NCBI GenBank assembly: GCA_016840965.1
Contig: JAEORI010000072.1
Location: 1-8,470, forward strand
From: Candidatus Thorarchaeota archaeon
Lineage (GTDB): Archaea; Asgardarchaeota; Thorarchaeia; Thorarchaeales; Thorarchaeaceae
DNA length: 8,470 bases
Direction: 5' to 3'
The first letter of the stretch is position 1, and every line of letters starts with the position of its first letter. Under the pieces are notes generated by a model. It was not told where the DNA came from and searched no databases. It saw only the letters and a list, made by a program, of their open reading frames with translations. Both the position numbers and the translations under genes were made by a program. Shown piece after piece: positions 5,914 to 8,470 of the stretch.

Positions 5914-6954
5914 TCAATAGATCTCACGGGATGATGCTCTAAGGTAGCTCACAGCTGTGAGTCCTGCATAGACCAAGAATGCAAGCCATATGATTGCAGT
6001 GATGAGTAGCAGATTTGTTTTGAAGAAAAGTTCAACCACTAAAAAGAGCCCTACCACAAAGAGGTTTGAAACGCCACCTATTGTCGTGTCGTTCTTCACC
6101 TTCAACACGAATTTCACAATATACATGATTCCAACGATTCCTAGGGAAACCCAGTTGATGATGCTTGTGAAAAGGAATGACTGATTCAAGAAAGGAATTG
6201 TGCCTATTGGTGTAGGGATTGGCGGAAGGTAGAGGATCAGAAATGCTAGGAAGAGGATGAATTCCAGAAGACGTATTCCTCCTGACGGAGTCTTCGTATA
6301 GACCTCACCATAGAGTCCTTTGTCATATTCTTGAGCACCGAAATAGATGAAATAAATGGGGGCTCCAAAACTGAGCGCATTCACCAAACACTGAGCAAAA
6401 CCATACACGACTTGGAGCCAGAATGATTCCCATGTTGCCAAAATATACTCCCATACCTCTATGTAACTTGGCAGGAACTCAAGCATGACAAAGGTGGGGA
6501 GGACACAAAGAGCAAGAGCCCCAAGCACAGCAAGTGCAGCTCCAGGCTTTCCTCCTCCAAACTTTCCAATGCCAATTCTGTAAAACACAGTTCCCGCGAC
6601 ATAGAGTCCGAGTATAATGGCCAAGGGCGGGGTTGTCATTGGAAGTACAAAAAGCATCAGTACGAATGCCGCATTGATTCCATAGAAAACCCTCCATCTG
6701 AGTGGAACACTTGAAATTGTGCCGTCCATTATGTACACAGTGTTAGCCAATCTATAGCGCTGGTAGTAGATGAGTCCGAGCCATGGTGCTGAGAAGACGA
6801 TTGGAACTGCAATGAAGTGAAAGAGCCTATCTAGCATAATATCTCCAAATGGCGTCATCTGTGGAATGAATAACATCAGTAGGAAGAAATAGATCGGTCC
6901 CAGTATTGCAAGCAAGAGGACTGTAAACCGAGTGGCTAACCAATCTGGACTCAA
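5914..6954 (-). CDS. polytopic membrane protein of unknown function (about 10 TM)
   Basis: A 346-residue hydrophobic protein that I do not recognise. Hydrophobic segments lie at roughly 11-31, 42-63, 88-106, 108-127, 138-158, 177-205, 228-244, 262-283, 295-311 and 313-336. Short polar loops carry IGKFGGGKPG (129-138), GAQEYDKGLYGEVYTKTPSGG (206-226, the largest polar loop) and PPIPTPIGTIP (244-254). I see no transporter signature, catalytic motif or soluble domain. The start is TTG at 6954, supported by GGAG eight bases upstream (6963-6966 on the plus strand); no ATG is available in the frame nearby. The gene is divergent from pyrF across a short promoter region and converges with the 56-residue gene, so it is probably transcribed alone. 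It might be a structural or transport membrane protein specific to the lineage. Confidence 0.78.
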   Translation of the reverse strand: MSPDWLATRFTVLLLAILGPIYFFLLMLFIPQMTPFGDIMLDRLFHFIAVPIVFSAPWLGLIYYQRYRLANTVYIMDGTISSVPLRWRVFYGINAAFVLMLFVLPMTTPPLAIILGLYVAGTVFYRIGIGKFGGGKPGAALAVLGALALCVLPTFVMLEFLPSYIEVWEYILATWESFWLQVVYGFAQCLVNALSFGAPIYFIYFGAQEYDKGLYGEVYTKTPSGGIRLLEFILFLAFLILYLPPIPTPIGTIPFLNQSFLFTSIINWVSLGIVGIMYIVKFVLKVKNDTTIGGVSNLFVVGLFLVVELFFKTNLLLITAIIWLAFLVYAGLTAVSYLRASSREIY

Positions 6955-6960
6955 TGCGAC

Positions 6961-6966
6961 TTCTCC
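6961..6966 (-). promoter_or_regulatory. Shine-Dalgarno site for the TTG-started membrane protein
   Basis: Reading the minus strand gives GGAGAA, whose GGAG ends eight bases before the TTG at 6954. It is the main support for that unusual start codon. The only nearby ATG, which overlaps this site, is in another frame and meets a stop after four more codons. Confidence 0.55.
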
Positions 6967-6988
6967 ATCTAATCGTTTCCTCGATTCC

Positions 6989-7013
6989 GATATAAGTGTA
7001 CACGAGATATAAG
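6989..7013. promoter_or_regulatory. divergent promoter region: two GATATAAG boxes around a GTGTACAC palindrome
   Basis: The octamer GATATAAG occurs at 6989-6996 and again at 7006-7013, 17 bases apart. Read on the plus strand, the second copy would place a start near 7035-7039, at the first possible GTG of pyrF. Read on the minus strand (CTTATATC), either copy could serve the membrane-protein gene, giving leaders of roughly 12 or 29 bases. Between the boxes lies the perfect 8-base palindrome GTGTACAC (6996-7003), a candidate operator. Roles are inferred from position. Confidence 0.45.
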
Positions 7014-7038
7014 AGGGATTTATTTGGAAGCGTGAAAA

Positions 7039-7878
7039 GTGTATATCCGCTCCAGTGGAACGTGTTGTAATTCCTGTGGAGCAGGTGTGGGTTGCGTGTA
7101 TAAGAGGAAACTTAGTGCATCTAGTTTTGTAAGGAAGAGTAAGCTGATTATAGGTCTAGATTTGACTGCTGACATGGCTGGAAAGAACGAGTCTGCCATA
7201 AAAGTAGAGAAGGACAGATTAGAGAAGGAAGCTCTTGGAATAATATCTCAGACAGCTGAGTATGCTGTTGCCTTCAAAATAAATCGTCATCTGATTCTGC
7301 CAGTTGGTCTTTTCGATGGCATTCCTAGAATCGTTGATGCTATTCACGATGCTGGAATTACTGCCATCGCTGATATCAAGCTGAATGATATCGGCAACAC
7401 CAACAAGGTCATCGCAAAATACCATTTTGATGCAGGTTTTGATGCACTTATTGTGAACCCACTAGTTGGTATGGAGGGTGGTCTTGATGGCGTGTTTGAG
7501 ATGGCTGCAAATAGGAAGCGCGGAATCATCACATTGTGCTACATGTCTCATCCTGGCGCAAAAGAGGGATATGGACTCTATGTATCGCCAGATGTGAAAA
7601 AGAAGCCTGAACCTTTCTATCACTATTTTGCTCGAGTTGCCAGGAAATGGGATACTGACGGAGTCATTGTCGGAGCTACGTATCCGGAGATAATCACTGA
7701 GGTTCGAGAAATTATAGGACCCGAGATTCCAATCCTGAGTCCAGGAGTCGGCGCTCAGGGAGGAGATGCTAGAACTGCTATTGATGCTGGTGCAGACTTT
7801 GTAATTGTCGTTCGATCAATTGTAGAGGCTTCTGATCCCAAAGCTGCTGCTGCTGCATTTGCAGCAGAATTACGGTGA
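7039..7878 (+). CDS. pyrF: orotidine 5'-phosphate decarboxylase
   Basis: Catalyses the last step of de novo UMP synthesis, removing CO2 from OMP; a cytosolic TIM-barrel dimer. Numbered from GTG 7039, the conserved residues are all present: Asp41 in LIIGLDLT, Lys80 in AFKIN, and Asp112-x-Lys114-x2-Asp117 in ADIKLNDIGNT, the catalytic Lys-Asp-Lys-Asp set. The phosphate-binding GVGAQGG is at 236-242 and Arg259 in VVRS. Length (about 240-279 residues, depending on start) is somewhat above the roughly 220 of the shortest archaeal enzymes. The start is uncertain. GTG 7039 gives a 35-residue lead with four Cys (TCCNSCGAGVGC, 8-19) before the first strand. GTG 7087 has GGAG five bases upstream (7078-7081), and GTG 7096 gives MYKRKLSASSF. 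I think 7087 or 7096 is at least as likely as 7039 unless the transcript is leaderless. The gene appears to be monocistronic, with no other pyrimidine gene in the window. Confidence 0.92.
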   Translation: MYIRSSGTCCNSCGAGVGCVYKRKLSASSFVRKSKLIIGLDLTADMAGKNESAIKVEKDRLEKEALGIISQTAEYAVAFKINRHLILPVGLFDGIPRIVDAIHDAGITAIADIKLNDIGNTNKVIAKYHFDAGFDALIVNPLVGMEGGLDGVFEMAANRKRGIITLCYMSHPGAKEGYGLYVSPDVKKKPEPFYHYFARVARKWDTDGVIVGATYPEIITEVREIIGPEIPILSPGVGAQGGDARTAIDAGADFVIVVRSIVEASDPKAAAAAFAAELR

Positions 7879-7914
7879 CTGATAGTTCGTGCAAATGCAC
7901 ATTATGGATGCCCA

Positions 7915-7919
7915 TTTTT
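7915..7919 (+). terminator. possible T-tract terminator after pyrF
   Basis: TTTTT lies 37 bases after the pyrF stop, in the 182-base gap before the aminotransferase gene. Archaeal polymerases can stop at short T-runs, but five Ts with no helper structure is weak. The rest of the gap shows only a candidate A/T-rich promoter (ATAAAGCATAATTTA, 7972-7986). Confidence 0.2.
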
Positions 7920-8046
7920 GTACATCGCGGCTCGGAAGGGCACAACAAAATCAATACCTTAGTGGAAAAGGATAAAGCATAATTTACGAGGTTCATGTAC
8001 AGAAGTGTCCATGCTTCGTAATCCGAGGATAAGCTGCAAATCCTCT

Positions 8047-8050
8047 GGAG
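8047..8050 (+). promoter_or_regulatory. Shine-Dalgarno site for the aminotransferase gene
   Basis: GGAG ends ten bases before ATG 8061, a slightly long but acceptable spacing, and supports that start. No in-frame Met upstream was noted. Confidence 0.5.
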
Positions 8051-8060
8051 CGGGAACATA

Positions 8061-8470
8061 ATGGCAAATACAATAGGTAATGGCTATGGCTTTGCTACTT
8101 GGACTAATTTTATAGAAGAATCTCAGATAAGAGCTCTTCTAAAGTATAAGGTCAAGTACTATTATGCAGGCGGAAAACCTGGTATCATGCCAACTGATAT
8201 CTTCGCAGATATCATGGCTGACCTTAGCGCCAGGTACAAGGAGGATCCCAAGCTAGCTCTTGATGACTTCAACTATGGTCCAACTGGTGGCGAATCTTGG
8301 TTCCTCAAGACACTAGCAAAGAGGCTATGCGATGTCCGGGGAATTCCAATTGATTGTGAAACTGAATGGAATAGGGTTTCGATAACAAACGGATCACAAC
8401 AAGCAATCTATGCCATTCTCGACACAATGATTGATCCTGGTGATGTAATAATTACGCCATCTCCAGCATA
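8061..8470 (+). CDS. class I/II PLP-dependent aminotransferase, N-terminal part (gene runs off the right edge)
   Basis: The 136 visible residues form the N-terminal third of a fold-type I aminotransferase. AGGKPGIMPTDIF (36-48) is the usual substrate-contacting arm with G-x-P. NYGPTGGESWFLKTLAKRL (71-89) is the 'Y-G/S-P-x-G' segment of ARO8/MocR-like enzymes (COG1167). ITNGSQQAIYAIL (108-120) is the cofactor-phosphate-binding loop and helix, and DPGDVIITPSPA (125-136) the following strand, where the large domain begins. The PLP-binding Lys lies beyond the window. No winged-helix domain precedes it, so it is the free enzyme (as in 2-aminoadipate or aromatic amino-acid aminotransferases) and not a MocR regulator. 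The substrate is not determinable. ATG 8061 has GGAG upstream. Its role in amino-acid metabolism may link loosely to the permease operon, but it is far from it. Confidence 0.88.
   Translation, partial: MANTIGNGYGFATWTNFIEESQIRALLKYKVKYYYAGGKPGIMPTDIFADIMADLSARYKEDPKLALDDFNYGPTGGESWFLKTLAKRLCDVRGIPIDCETEWNRVSITNGSQQAIYAILDTMIDPGDVIITPSPA

Noticed and set aside
5638..5917. two overlapping minus-strand frames in the gap after the USP gene
   Set aside because: They overlap each other and the 56-residue plus-strand frame, which has the better motif and end spacing. One also runs into the end of the membrane-protein gene.
7843..7856. GCT/GCTGC short tandem repeat as a possible microsatellite
   Set aside because: It encodes an alanine run at the PyrF C-terminus, where alanine-rich ends are ordinary.
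7778..8059. 93-codon minus-strand frame across the pyrF end and the following gap
   Set aside because: Its Gln/Leu repeats are the complement of the alanine-coding GCT/GCA run in pyrF; it overlaps the promoter region of the aminotransferase gene and has no protein-like motif.
7879..8060. possible riboswitch or leader structure before the aminotransferase gene
   Set aside because: I found only weak, short pairings such as GTGCA/TGCAC with a two-base loop, and no recognisable conserved leader.
1..8470. CRISPR array, tRNA or rRNA gene, insertion sequence, attachment site
   Set aside because: No spaced direct repeats, no tRNA-like TTCRANY/acceptor pattern, no transposase or integrase motif, and no terminal inverted repeats were seen in a by-eye reading.

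Overview
The window reads as archaeal chromosome, with moderate GC, dense genes and no mobile element, RNA gene or CRISPR array that I can see. Pointers to Archaea are a HerA-like ATPase, a methyltransferase of the archaeal COG2521 type, a stand-alone RAM (Lrp/AsnC effector-binding) protein, frequent TTG/GTG starts, and TATA-box-like octamers about 25-31 bases before several starts. An Asgard lineage such as Thorarchaeota is a reasonable guess from overall style, but nothing here proves it.

Left part (1-2865). The window opens inside a HerA/FtsK-superfamily ATPase that has a long acidic linker and a C-terminal extension. The extension ends abruptly just after a P-loop-like string. A small orphan gene (1535-1906) follows, with its own TATA-like palindrome. 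It converges on a minus-strand SAM-dependent methyltransferase carrying a DPPRF motif (2011-2865).

Middle part (2988-5654). A compact plus-strand operon encodes an APC-type amino-acid permease with a cytoplasmic USP-like tail, a free-standing RAM domain whose start codon overlaps the permease stop codon, and a separate UspA-fold protein behind a near-perfect Shine-Dalgarno sequence. The inferred logic is transport plus amino-acid sensing plus USP-type regulation. The separate USP lacks the residues that normally bind ATP. This is the most interesting unit in the window.

Right part (5741-8470). A 56-residue CPNC-motif micro-protein gene (5741-5911) ends two bases from the 3' end of a convergent ten-helix orphan membrane protein (5914-6954, minus). 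A divergent promoter region with two GATATAAG boxes around a GTGTACAC palindrome separates that gene from pyrF (orotidine 5'-phosphate decarboxylase, UMP synthesis). pyrF has all the catalytic residues and a debatable Cys-rich N-terminus. A fold-type I PLP aminotransferase begins at 8061 and runs off the right edge.
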